A DNA stretch of 64,000 nt, taken from NCBI RefSeq assembly GCF_004342905.1, contig NZ_SMAN01000012.1, forward strand, positions 18,225 to 82,224. Direction: 5' to 3'. The translations under genes and the position numbers were made by a program. Source of the DNA: Melghiribacillus thermohalophilus (lineage in GTDB: Bacteria; Bacillota; Bacilli; Bacillales; Alkalibacillaceae). The notes below the pieces were generated by a model, which was not told where the DNA came from, made no database searches, and was given only the letters and a program-made list of their open reading frames with translations. Positions 28,838 to 37,859 of the stretch are shown here, piece by piece (within the stretch, counting starts at the first letter, position 1; the number at the start of each line of letters is the position of its first letter).

Positions 28838-28878
28838 TGAATATTCCCCCTGTCCAGTTCAAAATCGTTGATGTCGAA

Positions 28879-30069
28879 TTAAATAACGCCCAGTTCCTTA
28901 CCAACCTTTTCATAGCTGTGAAGGGCTTGATCCAGCATGTCTTTTGTATGGGCAGCCGTCGGCATATTGCGTACCCGTCCAGTTCCCCTCGGCACGGTCG
29001 GGAAGACAATGGACTTAGCATAAACACCTTCTTCATAAAGTCGCTTGCTGAATTCCTGTGTGGTCTTTTCCTCGCCTATTATACATGGTGTGATTGGCGT
29101 TTCGCTCTGACCAATGTCAAACCCTAATTTTTTCAGCCCATCTTTCAGGTAGCGGCCATTTTCCCACAGTTTATCATGAAGCTCGGTGCTTTCCATCAGC
29201 AGCTCAATGGCTTTTGTGCTGGCAGCTGCATCCGCCGGTGTTACAGCCGTTGAGAAGAGGAATGGACGGGAACGGACTTTTAGCCAGTCAATGAGATCCC
29301 GTTTACCGGCCACATACCCTCCGATGACACCAATGGCTTTAGAAAGAGTTCCAATCTGGAAATCGACTTGATCCTGAAGGCCAAAATGTTTAACTGTCCC
29401 GGCTCCTTTTCCCGTAACACCGGAACCATGGGCATCATCTACGTACGTGATAAGGTCAAATTCTTCTGCGATTTCCACGATCTCTGGAAGCTTCGCAATA
29501 TCCCCATCCATGGAGAATACGCCGTCGGTAATGACCATAATTTTGTTATACTGGCCGGATTCAACGGCTTCTTTCGCTTTCTTTCGAAGATCATCCATGT
29601 CAGAGTGGTTGAAACGGATAATTTTCGCCCTGGAAAGACGGCAGCCGTCTATGATGGATGCATGGTTCAGTTCATCGGAAAGGATAGCGTCATGTTTATC
29701 CATTACTCCAGGGATAGCCGCAACATTACAGTTAAACCCAGACTGATAAGCAATGGCCGCTTCGGTGCCTTTAAATTTTGCAATCTGCTCTTCCAGTTTC
29801 AGGTGAAGGTCAAGGGTTCCGTTAATGGTGCGGACAGCCCCTGCCCCTACCCCGTATTCCTTAACCGCTTCGATGGCTACTTCTTTTAGTCGTTCGTCAG
29901 TCGCTAAACCGAGATAGTTGTTAGAGGATAAATTGATCAGTTCTTTACCGTTAATGGTGATGACCGGCCCATTAGCTCCCTGAACCGGGTCAATTTCGTT
30001 ATAAAGACCCCTTTCTTTCAGGTCCTGTAAATTTTCCTGAAGAAAATGATCTAAGGTTTTACTGGACAT
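28879..30069 (-). CDS. kbl: glycine C-acetyltransferase (2-amino-3-ketobutyrate CoA ligase)
   Basis: PLP enzyme of the alpha-oxoamine synthase family, 396 residues. It splits 2-amino-3-ketobutyrate with CoA into glycine and acetyl-CoA. The PLP lysine is Lys244 in [22 protein letters not shown] and [10 protein letters not shown] are also present. First gene of kbl-tdh. A cre-like site lies 20 bases upstream, so carbon catabolite control is expected. Confidence 0.94.
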   Translation of the reverse strand: MSSKTLDHFLQENLQDLKERGLYNEIDPVQGANGPVITINGKELINLSSNNYLGLATDERLKEVAIEAVKEYGVGAGAVRTINGTLDLHLKLEEQIAKFKGTEAAIAYQSGFNCNVAAIPGVMDKHDAILSDELNHASIIDGCRLSRAKIIRFNHSDMDDLRKKAKEAVESGQYNKIMVITDGVFSMDGDIAKLPEIVEIAEEFDLITYVDDAHGSGVTGKGAGTVKHFGLQDQVDFQIGTLSKAIGVIGGYVAGKRDLIDWLKVRSRPFLFSTAVTPADAAASTKAIELLMESTELHDKLWENGRYLKDGLKKLGFDIGQSETPITPCIIGEEKTTQEFSKRLYEEGVYAKSIVFPTVPRGTGRVRNMPTAAHTKDMLDQALHSYEKVGKELGVI

Positions 30070-30087
30070 ATAAGAACCTCCTTAATA

Positions 30088-30101
30088 TGTAAGCGTTTTA
30101 A
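30088..30101 (-). promoter_or_regulatory. cre-like site upstream of kbl
   Basis: TGTAAGCGTTTTAA matches the CcpA consensus TGWAARCGYTWNCW at 13 of 14 positions. It lies just before the kbl ribosome site, where binding would block transcription. Confidence 0.6.
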
Positions 30102-30184
30102 AAACAAATGTTCACATCCTGTGTACACTAGCTGCTTTCGGACATTTCTCCTGTTAATACTTTATCACAAATCCAAAAAAATGT

Positions 30185-30640
30185 TTACACTAAAAGGACA
30201 GAAGAGGTGAATTGGGACATCTTCCATAAACTTTTTCTTTTTTCCTGACAGCTACCGTAACAGCCGTGACCACCAGAAAAATAAGTCCAAAAAAATCGTG
30301 CTCCCGATATAATCCGCAAATGTTTCATTATCAGAAGGGTTCCGGGAACAGGTTCAACTATTCCTGGGGCTTTATGAATGGGTTCCGTCGTGTACCTGCT
30401 CAAAGCAGATTCCCACCCTTGTTCCTCTGTCTCAAGCCAGATTTCTATAACATCATTTTTTGCGATATCCACCCGATTTAAACCATCATATTCACCCGCC
30501 TGCCAGGAAGGAATATAGTGTAAAACACTTCCAGGATATCTAAGGTTTCTATCTGATCAGGAGCTCTTTTGAAAGTCAGCTGGAACTTGCGAATTTACTT
30601 ATAGCAGCCGTTTTCGGACAGATCCCGGTGTCATTTTTCT
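30185..30640 (-). pseudogene. decayed gene for a membrane-anchored protein
   Basis: Protein-like segments lie in different frames on the minus strand. One reads FQLTFKRAPDQIETLDILE (about 30570-30520). A second, about 30530-30320, contains NDVIEIWLETEEQGWESALS and PGIVEPVPGTLLIM. A third, after an A7 run (30290-30296, T7 on the minus strand), gives a membrane helix GLIFLVVTAVTVAV and a basic tail. I infer one gene with two or more single-base frameshifts. The frame that stays open (30185-30472, GTG start) lacks a ribosome site. Confidence 0.5.
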
Positions 30641-30785
30641 ACCATACCTTAACTGATAGGCTTGAATTCTTCCCGGACTGGAAAAACCAAAATATAAAAA
30701 GTGAGGATTCGTTAGTCCTCACTGGTACCTCTCTATATTCGATGCTATATGTGTGTAAATGGGTTCTATTTTTTTATGTTCCCTT

Positions 30786-31325
30786 TTATGATTCAACTAA
30801 AAATCCAGCTTTCTCCAGCGCTTCTTCTACCTCATCAAGAATTTCTTCCGTTTCTGCTGTAAGGGTATGCAGATGAATGCCGCCCGTTAATTCAGAGAGC
30901 AAAGCCGCATTGGCGGAGCGCACCTTTTCTAAAAATTTTTTGACCTCTCTGCGGTTCGAAACCATAATAGAAGCAGTAAACTCGCCATAAATCGGATGTT
31001 CTACCGTAACATTCTTAACAGTTGCACCATGATCAACGATTAAATGGAGTTCTTCTTCTGTTCGTTCGGGGGGATGGTAAAAGGCCAATGTTCGTTCATA
31101 CAAATGGGATGGTTCGGAAGGTTTCATATACATATAACCCTGGCTCGTGGCAATAATGGGTTCATTTTTAGCTTTTAACAGGGAAATATCGCTGACAATC
31201 ACCTGGCGGCTCACGTTGGCCTTCTCGGCAAGCTCGCTGCCGGTAATAGGCTCATGACGGCTTTTTAATTCATTTATGATAAACTCCCTGCGCTCTTCTC
31301 CTAAAATTTTTTTGTCTTCTTTCAT
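30786..31325 (-). CDS. niaR: NiaR-type transcriptional repressor of NAD metabolism
   Basis: 179 residues. The N-terminal helix-turn-helix (GSELAEKANVSRQVIVSDISLLK) is followed by a 3H domain, named for its three conserved histidines (here in LIVDHGATV, VEHPIYGEF and GGIHLHTL). It binds niacin and represses niacin or NAD synthesis and uptake genes in Bacillus. No nad genes are in the window, so it acts elsewhere. GGAGG precedes the ATG. Confidence 0.9.
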   Translation of the reverse strand: MKEDKKILGEERREFIINELKSRHEPITGSELAEKANVSRQVIVSDISLLKAKNEPIIATSQGYMYMKPSEPSHLYERTLAFYHPPERTEEELHLIVDHGATVKNVTVEHPIYGEFTASIMVSNRREVKKFLEKVRSANAALLSELTGGIHLHTLTAETEEILDEVEEALEKAGFLVES

Positions 31326-31449
31326 ATTCGGATCTCCTCCTGGATCTTTTCAGCTAGATTTTACCACAATTCTGCCGGTATGTACGAATACAGAGAGCTG
31401 TTTTTCATCCTCCTTGAAATAGGTTAACGGCATTTTCCAATTACGGTGA

Positions 31450-31557
31450 TCAACCATTAAAGGGAAAATGTGTCACGAAATACATGAAACCAAAATACCC
31501 TAACAGAAACAGTAAAGCCATCACCATAAAAACAACAGCGATCTTTTTGTAACTCAA
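31450..31557 (-). CDS. tiny single-helix membrane protein (35 aa)
   Basis: AGGAGGGCGATAAA lies before a TTG that opens 35 codons: basic MSYKKIA, then one membrane helix (VVFMVMALLFLLGYFGFMYFV), then a short tail with His and Gly. The optimal ribosome site and clean helix support translation. Function unknown. Confidence 0.55.
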   Translation of the reverse strand: MSYKKIAVVFMVMALLFLLGYFGFMYFVTHFPFNG

Positions 31558-31909
31558 TTTATCGCCCTCCTGTTCTCCAAAACAGCTCTCCTGGTTCTTC
31601 CCGGAATCTTTTTACTTACCATTTTCCGATACTTGAACTACATTGCCCCTTTGTGATCCATTCAAGTTTGATGAAACTGGATAAATTTAGTATATCATAC
31701 GTTTCCTTAACCTGGCACAACTCATCATGAAGAACGGCCTTTATCCCCTCAGGAAATCTTCTAAAACTGCTTTAACGATTGCCTTTTTCCGAATGCAATA
31801 AGACCCTCTAATATTTTCATAGCATCATCTGTTATCAAATAGGCTTCATGTCGTACAATCCAATTAAAATGATAAATCAGAGGGGGGATGAGAATGGAGT
31901 AATTTTAAT

Positions 31910-32011
31910 TTGGAAGATGCTTTGTTTCAATTCATACATCTTGTATTAATTGGCCTGACCATCCTATTGATCGTGTCATTATTCCGTTCTAGCAGAAAAC
32001 GGAAAAATTAA
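31910..32011 (+). CDS. possible tiny membrane protein (33 aa)
   Basis: TTG at 31910 follows GGAG by about ten bases and opens 33 codons. One membrane helix (FIHLVLIGLTILLIVSLF) is followed by a strongly basic tail RSSRKRKN. The frame continues upstream without a start, next to an ATG-AGA-ATG-GAG-TAA behind GGGGGG, so a one-base frameshift in a slightly longer gene is an alternative. Confidence 0.4.
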   Translation: MEDALFQFIHLVLIGLTILLIVSLFRSSRKRKN

Positions 32012-32070
32012 CTCGATTGAGCGGCGAAAAACGTGGATTATATAAAAAAACGAATAGCAGCTAAAAAAGA

Positions 32071-32107
32071 TTGACAAACGTAACATATAGTGTATTATTA
32101 CACTATA
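32071..32107 (+). promoter_or_regulatory. promoter with a perfect inverted-repeat operator
   Basis: TTGACA at 32071-32076 and TATTAT about 16 bases later form the promoter. TATAGTGTA (32086-32094) and TACACTATA (32099-32107) are a perfect 9-bp inverted repeat overlapping the -10 box. AGTGTA/TACACT symmetry is seen in GntR/YtrA-type operators. The regulator is not in the window. Confidence 0.6.
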
Positions 32108-32134
32108 TTATCCCCGGATTGGGAGGGCTATTCA

Positions 32135-32812
32135 TTGAAACAAAATACCGCCATTATCATGATATCGATCATCAGTGTATGTATGATGATCGTTGCCGAA
32201 CAGCTTCTCGGATTTAGCTATTTGTCCAAAACGATTTTAAAAATCGGTTTGTTCCTTGGCATCCCCCTCGTGATCATACGTTTTGTCTGGGGAGAAAACA
32301 TTTTACATGTGTTGAACCTCAAAAATACTCAGGTGAGCCAGTTAAAAACCGGCATCCTCCTTGGTTTTCTTTCGGCATTGACGATTATTGGAGCTTACCT
32401 GATGCTGCAGAGCGTAATCGATCCATCGGCCATTATAAATGATTTAAAAACACGGCTTGACATCACGTTTCAGACTTATATTCTTGTTGCTTTATACATT
32501 GCCTTTGGCAACTCCCTTCTGGAAGAATTTTATTTTCGAGGCTTTATCTTTTTTAAAATCAGCCAGAACGGAAACAAAACCTTTGCCTATATCTATTCAG
32601 CCCTTTTATTTTCCCTTTATCACCTGGCAATTTTTGCTGTCTGGTTTGATGTTTCATTGCTGTTGCTTGCATTGGTGGGACTGTTCTCCATTGGACTTAT
32701 CTTTAATTATTTAAACACGAAATCCGGCAATTTCCTGAATTCATGGATCGTTCATATCATGGCCGATATTGCCATTGTCTCTATAGGATTTTATTGGTTC
32801 TTGCACTCATAA
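32135..32812 (+). CDS. CPBP-family intramembrane metalloprotease
   Basis: About 225 residues with seven to eight membrane helices. The family's glutamate pair is in LLEEFYFRGF, the first His in LFSLYHLAIF, and the last motif in WIVHIMADIA. All three catalytic elements are kept. A TTG at 32135 follows GGGAGGG, and the frame further up would cross the operator, so I use the TTG. Such proteins take part in prenyl-CaaX-type cleavage or bacteriocin self-protection; the substrate is unknown here. Confidence 0.85.
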   Translation: MKQNTAIIMISIISVCMMIVAEQLLGFSYLSKTILKIGLFLGIPLVIIRFVWGENILHVLNLKNTQVSQLKTGILLGFLSALTIIGAYLMLQSVIDPSAIINDLKTRLDITFQTYILVALYIAFGNSLLEEFYFRGFIFFKISQNGNKTFAYIYSALLFSLYHLAIFAVWFDVSLLLLALVGLFSIGLIFNYLNTKSGNFLNSWIVHIMADIAIVSIGFYWFLHS

Positions 32813-32869
32813 CGTTTTGATGAGAAATGATCTGATGTTCTTCCCCTTCTGTAAGAGCAAAGACATAAA

Positions 32870-32883
32870 AGAAAACGCTTTCA
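32870..32883 (+). promoter_or_regulatory. cre-like site upstream of the methionine gamma-lyase gene
   Basis: AGAAAACGCTTTCA matches the CcpA consensus at 13 of 14 positions. It overlaps a possible -35 (TTTCAT) that lies 17 bases before TATGAT. Confidence 0.6.
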
Positions 32884-32943
32884 TAAAAAAGCCTATTGGC
32901 GTATGATAGAAGTAGGACCTAGTCTGTACTTAAGGGGGAGAAT

Positions 32944-34164
32944 ATGATGAAGAACAAGAAAAAACGCAGTATCAAAATGGATACCATGGTCATTCACGAT
33001 GGCTATGATGCGAATCAATTTCAGGGCAGTTTAACGCCACCTATTTTTCAAACTTCTACCTTTACATTTGAATCGGCTGAACAGGGGGAACGCCGCTTTG
33101 CTGGTGATGAAGATGGATATATTTATTCCCGACTCGGCAATCCAACGGTACGGATTCTGGAAGAACGAATGGCTCAGCTGGAAAATGGGGAAGCCGCCCT
33201 GGCTTTTGGTTCAGGAATGGCGGCCGTATCTGCCGTTTTAATCGCCCTCACGAAAGCCAGCGACCACATCATTTGCTCTCAGGGAATCTACGGATGTACT
33301 TTCGGTTTACTTTCCATGATGAAGGAAAAATATCATATCCACACCGATTTTACACCAATGGAAACGGAAGAACAGATCCGTTCCTTAGTCAGACCAGAAA
33401 CCGCTCTCATCTATGTGGAAACCCCCATTAACCCTACGATGAAACTAGTTGACCTGGAACTGGTGGTAAACGTGGCAAAAGAATATGATATTCCTGTCGT
33501 GGTTGACAACACCTTTTCTTCGCCTTACCTGCAGCAACCTTTAACGATCGGCTGTGATATTGTCATTCACAGTGCTACCAAATATATCGGCGGGCATGGA
33601 GATGTAGTTGCCGGACTTGTTGTGGGGCCAAAAGATTTTCTTGATGAGGTATCGGTAACCACCCAGAAAGATGTCGGGGGAATCATCTCACCATTTGATG
33701 CCTGGCTTCTCCTGCGGGGACTCAAAACCCTGCCTGTTCGCCTTGACCGCCATTGTTCCAACGCCAGGAAAATAACAGAGATGCTAAAAGAACATCCAAT
33801 GGTTTCGAAGGTATATTACCCTGGTGATCCTGATCACCCCGATTATCCCATCACGAAAAAACAGATGAAACAGGGCGGTGGTCTCGTATCTTTTGAAATC
33901 AAAGGAGATAAACAGGATGCGCAGAAGTTTCTTAATATGCTGAACTTTATCCCGATTGCCGTCAGTCTTGGAGATGCGGAAACCTTAATCCAGCATCCGG
34001 CAACGATGACACACGCTGTTGTACCTGAAGAATCCCGATTAAAAATGGGAATCACCGATCAGCTTATTCGTCTGTCTGTTGGTCTCGAAGCCTGGGAAGA
34101 CATCTGTGATGACCTGAAACAGGCACTGGATGAGCTGGCAAAGATGAAAAATCCCGCTTATTGA
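32944..34164 (+). CDS. methionine gamma-lyase
   Basis: PLP enzyme of the Cys/Met metabolism family, 406 residues. Cys118 in IYGCTFGLL is the residue typical of true methionine gamma-lyases; cystathionine lyases and synthases have other residues there. The PLP lysine is in HSATKYIGGHGDV, and YSRLGNP and VVDNTFSSPY also fit. It would split methionine to methanethiol, ammonia and 2-oxobutyrate. Cystathionine gamma-lyase is the alternative. GGGGGAG precedes an ATG-ATG pair. Transcribed alone, with a cre-like site. Confidence 0.85.
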   Translation: MMKNKKKRSIKMDTMVIHDGYDANQFQGSLTPPIFQTSTFTFESAEQGERRFAGDEDGYIYSRLGNPTVRILEERMAQLENGEAALAFGSGMAAVSAVLIALTKASDHIICSQGIYGCTFGLLSMMKEKYHIHTDFTPMETEEQIRSLVRPETALIYVETPINPTMKLVDLELVVNVAKEYDIPVVVDNTFSSPYLQQPLTIGCDIVIHSATKYIGGHGDVVAGLVVGPKDFLDEVSVTTQKDVGGIISPFDAWLLLRGLKTLPVRLDRHCSNARKITEMLKEHPMVSKVYYPGDPDHPDYPITKKQMKQGGGLVSFEIKGDKQDAQKFLNMLNFIPIAVSLGDAETLIQHPATMTHAVVPEESRLKMGITDQLIRLSVGLEAWEDICDDLKQALDELAKMKNPAY

Positions 34165-34218
34165 AGACAAAACAACCGATAGAGGCCAGAACAAACATTC
34201 CATAAGACCATGAAATAT

Positions 34219-34258
34219 CCGAACATATTCAATTATCACGTGAATATGTTCGGATTTT
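34219..34258 (+). terminator. terminator after the methionine gamma-lyase gene
   Basis: CCGAACATATTCA pairs with TGAATATGTTCGG around a 9-base loop, and ATTTT follows. Confidence 0.85.
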
Positions 34259-34512
34259 CCCTCCGGCAAATCTCCGCTATCCGGCCCGGTCTACATCGGT
34301 TACTTCAATTCAAAAACCAAAATATTTCGCTGAATTATAAGAATATTCAAATCGGACCTTCACTAAAGACGAAATAGAAAAAATTAGAGAGGCAAACCAC
34401 GAAGAGATCAAAGGAAATTAAACAAAACTTAGTGATCAAAAGTTGGATGAATGATCGGAAAGGACCAAAAAATTTCAAGATTTACCTAACAAACAAAAAT
34501 AAGTAAACACAC
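34259..34512. other. spacer with a short coding remnant
   Basis: A plus-strand frame at about 34350-34421 reads TFTKDEIEKIREANHEEIKGN and stops. It has no start or ribosome site, so it looks like the tail of a lost gene. Nothing else is supported. Confidence 0.35.
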
Positions 34513-34558
34513 AAAAAGTAAGGCCTATTCTCTCTATTCAAGGATCGTCCTTACTTTT
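34513..34558. terminator. bidirectional terminator
   Basis: AAAAAGTAAGG (34513-34523) pairs with CCTTACTTTT (34549-34558). The loop is long (about 25 bases). It lies downstream of the minus-strand pseudogene. Confidence 0.65.
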
Positions 34559-34613
34559 ATATTTAATAAATACCACGAATACATATATACACCCCTACAC
34601 CTATCTCAAATAT

Positions 34614-35190
34614 TTAAAAAGAGCTTACAAAATACCATTTATTGTCAATCCTTTCAGTTTCTTTAACTCTATTAATAAAACTAATATTATCGGGACTCTT
34701 ACTGTTAGGTATGTATAAAAAACCTGAGAAATTATCTAGTAAACCACGATAAGTAAAAAATAATATTGAATAGGTTGTTTGGTTTTTTTCAATTAATACT
34801 TCTCCTCCGCCTTTAGATAAGTGAGCATAGTCATCTGGTAATTGAATAAGTCGTGAATCATTATTCGGTTTTAATTTTCCTGTTTCGATCATTTTTACAA
34901 CTTCATTTCTTTCTGCTTGATGTAACTTGTAACCAACCGTTAACATAATTTGTTGCAAAGGCATAAAAAGAAGTATAGCTATAGTAATACTATAAATGAT
35001 TACTGGTTGATGATATATAAAAGTCTGTGTAAATGTTTTTTGCTTCTGTCCATAAAAAAATCCATTACAATGGAAATGATAATCACACAGACAATTCTTC
35101 GTATCGGGCTTTTAAAGGTTTTATACTTGATGAGGAATACGTAGGAGATATATCCATTTGTTAAAGGGAGCAGTTGAAACCTTTAAAAAC
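34614..35190 (-). pseudogene. frameshifted membrane protein gene
   Basis: The intact-looking 3' part encodes YGQKQKTFTQ, a membrane helix ending ITIAILLFMPLQQIML, then a soluble domain (VGYKLHQAERNEVVKMIETG to the end, about 110 residues). Upstream of the A7 run at 35054-35060 (T7 on the minus strand) the matching segment lies in another frame (IRRIVCVIIISIVMDFF, a helix). One added T joins them. No start with a ribosome site is seen. AT-rich, as is its upstream neighbour; family unknown. Confidence 0.55.
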
Positions 35191-35255
35191 GCAAGAATAA
35201 TTTTGTAGGAAAAGATTAAGATTTATGACTCTCTTTGAAAAAATGATTAATGGAA

Positions 35256-35744
35256 TTAAATAGCGAAAACCAATATGAGTATAATTAATAATGACCAAAA
35301 ATAGGTATAATGTATCACCTCTTTTTTTGTTTCCAAAAATCTGTACACAAAAGACATTATAAAATAGAAGTATAATATAATAAAATAAACGACAATTAAA
35401 TAAAATAATGCATTCCATGTATCTAATAATGTAGAAAATAGATCAAAAGAAGCAAAAGTAAATAGAGCTAAAATAGAAAAAAAGCTAATGATCCCTACAA
35501 AAAGTGGGGCAAATTTCCATTTATGAGATTCTAACATCCTTGGCTTTTTGTTTATTTGTAAACTAGTTATTATATATAACCAGGATATTGTAAGAAATAT
35601 CAATCCTCCGGTTAAATACATGCTTCGGTTGTCATTAATAGGTACACCTTGACGATCAAGGGAATAGTGCATGATAAGTAATATAAGTATGAAAATTATA
35701 GTTGTAACTATTTGAAAAGCAGAGTGGTTTTTTTTCTTTTGCAC
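35256..35744 (-). CDS. multi-pass membrane protein (162 aa)
   Basis: Five hydrophobic helices (about 12-27, 43-62, 78-100, 109-134 and 145-162) with a basic N-terminus MQKKKN and GAGGAGG upstream of the ATG. The C-terminus ends inside the last helix, and the following sequence belongs to the broken gene at 34614-35190. The two may therefore be parts of one decayed locus. AT content is high relative to the flanks. No family recognised. Confidence 0.55.
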   Translation of the reverse strand: MQKKKNHSAFQIVTTIIFILILLIMHYSLDRQGVPINDNRSMYLTGGLIFLTISWLYIITSLQINKKPRMLESHKWKFAPLFVGIISFFSILALFTFASFDLFSTLLDTWNALFYLIVVYFIILYFYFIMSFVYRFLETKKEVIHYTYFWSLLIILILVFAI

Positions 35745-35835
35745 AGTTTACCTCCTCGTCTATTATATTTAACATTTATCTCTATTATAACAATGGACAA
35801 GTTTTTACGCACTTAGTCCAGGTATAAACGATCTG

Positions 35836-36366
35836 ACCCTATCCAAACCGTCATTGGACTGGCTGTTACCAGGGAAGGGATTCCCATTCATCTCACCCTA
35901 CTTATGGGAAGTATATTCGCCTTTTAAAGGTGGTCGATTAAAACTGACAAGCAAGCGATTCGAGAGGCAGAGAAATACGATGGAACGTACTTCATTCTTA
36001 CGTCCGACGACACGCTGTCGGTCGAAGATGTCGCCCTGGGCTATAAGCAGCTATTACCGGTCGAAAATGCGTTTCGCATATTGAAGTCAACACTGCATCT
36101 ACGCCCGATATACCATCGGTTGGAAGAAAGGATTCGAGCACATTATATTAATCAGTTGGTTAGCTCTTCTGTTGGTTCGGATAGTTGAGGTTGAGACGGG
36201 TTCAACCTGGAAACAAATTCGAAGAGAAATGGAGCGTATGCATTTAAGGTATTTTTCTTCAAAAAACAGAGATCTGTATCAGCGCACAGAATGAACATTG
36301 AAACAGCGTGAAACCTTTGTGGATCTAGGAGTTGAGGCGCGTCCAAACATCATTGAAATTGAGCCA
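35836..36366 (+). pseudogene. IS1634-family transposase remnant
   Basis: Fragments of the C-terminal half of an IS1634/IS4-superfamily transposase: VIGLAVTREGIPIHLTLL near 35850, then YDGTYFILTSDDTLSVEDVA and NAFRILKSTLHLRPIYHRLE near 35970-36120. Next comes a frame change into a segment RIVEVETGSTWKQIRREMER, with TLKQRETFVDLGVEARP at the end. Several frameshifts, stops and an internal deletion make it non-functional. No terminal inverted repeats were found. Confidence 0.8.
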
Positions 36367-36466
36367 AAACCCTGGTCACACCTAGTCTGTCTAAAAACGC
36401 CCACCAACGCTTTTATATCAAAGGTTCGTGGGCATTTCGTTTACCTAGCAACTGTCGAACTCGAGG

Positions 36467-36916
36467 TTATTCCTCCGCGTCAATCTCATCTAAAATCGGA
36501 TATACTGCTTCAACTCCTTTTTCAGCCACTACACAGGCAACCCCCAGGGGCGTGTCCCAGAACGACTCCGGAATAACCGGATTCTTCGTGCCCGCTGATG
36601 TAAACAGCGCCCGGTAAATTCTTTGCAAGTGACGCTGTGTCTCTCCCCGGTCATACTCCTTTTCTCCTCTCGCCAGCAAAAACACATACCGCATCGATTG
36701 AAACAAATTATTCCCCGGCATAAACGTATATTCTTTAAACAGGGACAGCTGTTTTTCCGCCTTTGGTTTCAGGCCATTGCTGATGGCCAGATCCTCCATA
36801 TGTTCACGCAGATGACGATAAACTTGCTGAAAAACCCTCCTTTTTTCCTGCTGCATGATCTCATCCGTATAAATGTCCTGTAATTTTCTATAGGCTTTTT
36901 CTGGTGTCCAATCCAT
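36467..36916 (-). CDS. hypothetical helical protein (149 aa)
   Basis: A soluble, helix-rich protein with many Arg and Glu. I start it at the ATG of MDWTPEKAYRKL because GGGGTGATCGG precedes it; an in-frame ATG eight codons up lacks a site. There is no transmembrane segment and no motif I recognise. It borders the IS1634 remnant on one side and a frameshifted small gene on the other. Confidence 0.6.
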   Translation of the reverse strand: MDWTPEKAYRKLQDIYTDEIMQQEKRRVFQQVYRHLREHMEDLAISNGLKPKAEKQLSLFKEYTFMPGNNLFQSMRYVFLLARGEKEYDRGETQRHLQRIYRALFTSAGTKNPVIPESFWDTPLGVACVVAEKGVEAVYPILDEIDAEE

Positions 36917-36949
36917 CCGATCACCCCAAAATTTTTCCATTATTTATTT

Positions 36950-37205
36950 ATCATATATTCTGTTCTTCCCGTTTTCGGACCGTCGTATCGTTGTGATGTG
37001 CGGCATGCATTCCCAAATATCCCTGAACAGAGGATTGAAAGGATAACTTTTTTTATTTTTTTCTCATAGAAGGTTGTATTTTCTTCTGGAACTTCCACTT
37101 TATATAATAGGTACTGTTTAAAAGCAATTTTCTCAAAAAAAGTTTAGCTGTTCAATAAAAAGGGGATCCGAGATCACCGATTTTCAAGTATGATCATACA
37201 GAAGG
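36950..37205. other. intergenic region, no gene seen
   Basis: AT-rich spacer with T-runs near 37055. I see no ORF with a ribosome site and no strong hairpin. Confidence 0.4.
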
Positions 37206-37213
37206 AGTCATGA

Positions 37214-37340
37214 GTGAGCAGCTATTTGGAGAAACTGTCCATAACATTCTTTATATTGTGTTTTGTTTTTGCTGATATTTGCTTTAAGAGACATGTTACT
37301 CATGGTATCGGAATGGATAGGCTATAGCTCCTATTTTTAG
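37214..37340 (+). pseudogene. small membrane protein gene with a one-base frameshift
   Basis: AAGGAG lies six bases before a GTG that opens MSSYLEKLSITFFILCFVF and then runs into unlikely sequence. Removing one T from the T5 run at 37266-37270 instead gives LIFALRDMLLMVSEWIGYSSYF and a stop at 37338-37340, completing a 41-residue protein with a membrane helix. Real decay or an assembly indel. Confidence 0.5.
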
Positions 37341-37414
37341 GCTGACGAATGATGAAGGAATTTAAGTTAACCTTTTCCCTCATTTTATCCGCCGATGAGA
37401 TTTGAAAAAGCTTT

Positions 37415-37448
37415 AAAAAAGCACGAACGAGTCCGTCCGTGCTTTTTT
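37415..37448. terminator. bidirectional terminator
   Basis: AAAAAAGCACG (37415-37425) pairs with CGTGCTTTTTT (37438-37448), with T-runs on both strands. It serves the FmdB-like gene on the minus strand and the small plus-strand unit. Confidence 0.9.
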
Positions 37449-37485
37449 CCGTTGCCATGGACCCATGGCAGACTTAACAGGATGC

Positions 37486-37689
37486 TCAGGTGAAACCGCT
37501 GTTTCCCGCTGGAGCCGAGCTGGATGATGAACCGCCTGATGAAATGGGTCCCTTTATATTGGCTTTATATATTCGTTCATTATTGGTGTGACCGCACTTT
37601 GGACAGGCAGCTTCTTTTATTTTTGAAAAAGAAACCATTTTTTGAAACTCATTTCCGCAAGCTGTACACTTTAAATCAAATAATGGCAT
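37486..37689 (-). CDS. FmdB-family zinc-ribbon protein
   Basis: 67 residues. The N-terminal zinc ribbon has CTAC (residues 9-12) and CPKC (residues 29-32), in the MPLFDLKCTACGNEFQ context of the FmdB/CxxC_CXXC_SSSS family. A Gly/Ser-rich tail follows, which explains the family name. Putative regulatory or metal-binding role; function unproven. GGGGGTGAGAAG precedes the ATG. Confidence 0.88.
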   Translation of the reverse strand: MPLFDLKCTACGNEFQKMVSFSKIKEAACPKCGHTNNERIYKANIKGPISSGGSSSSSAPAGNSGFT

Positions 37690-37859
37690 CTTCTCACCCC
37701 CTATACACCTCCAGGTATATTATGATTCGGTTCAGCATCAAATGCAACCTTTCAGCACAAAATAAGGCAACATATACCAGCTATTGCTTAACCGTTTCAA
37801 TTATTCTGAAAATTTTGTAATATAGAATTAATACACCAAATGAAACAGGAGAGATGATA

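Noticed and set aside
32813..32943. S-box or T-box upstream of the methionine gamma-lyase gene
   Set aside because: The spacer is too short and no aptamer core or terminator is seen; a cre site explains the region.
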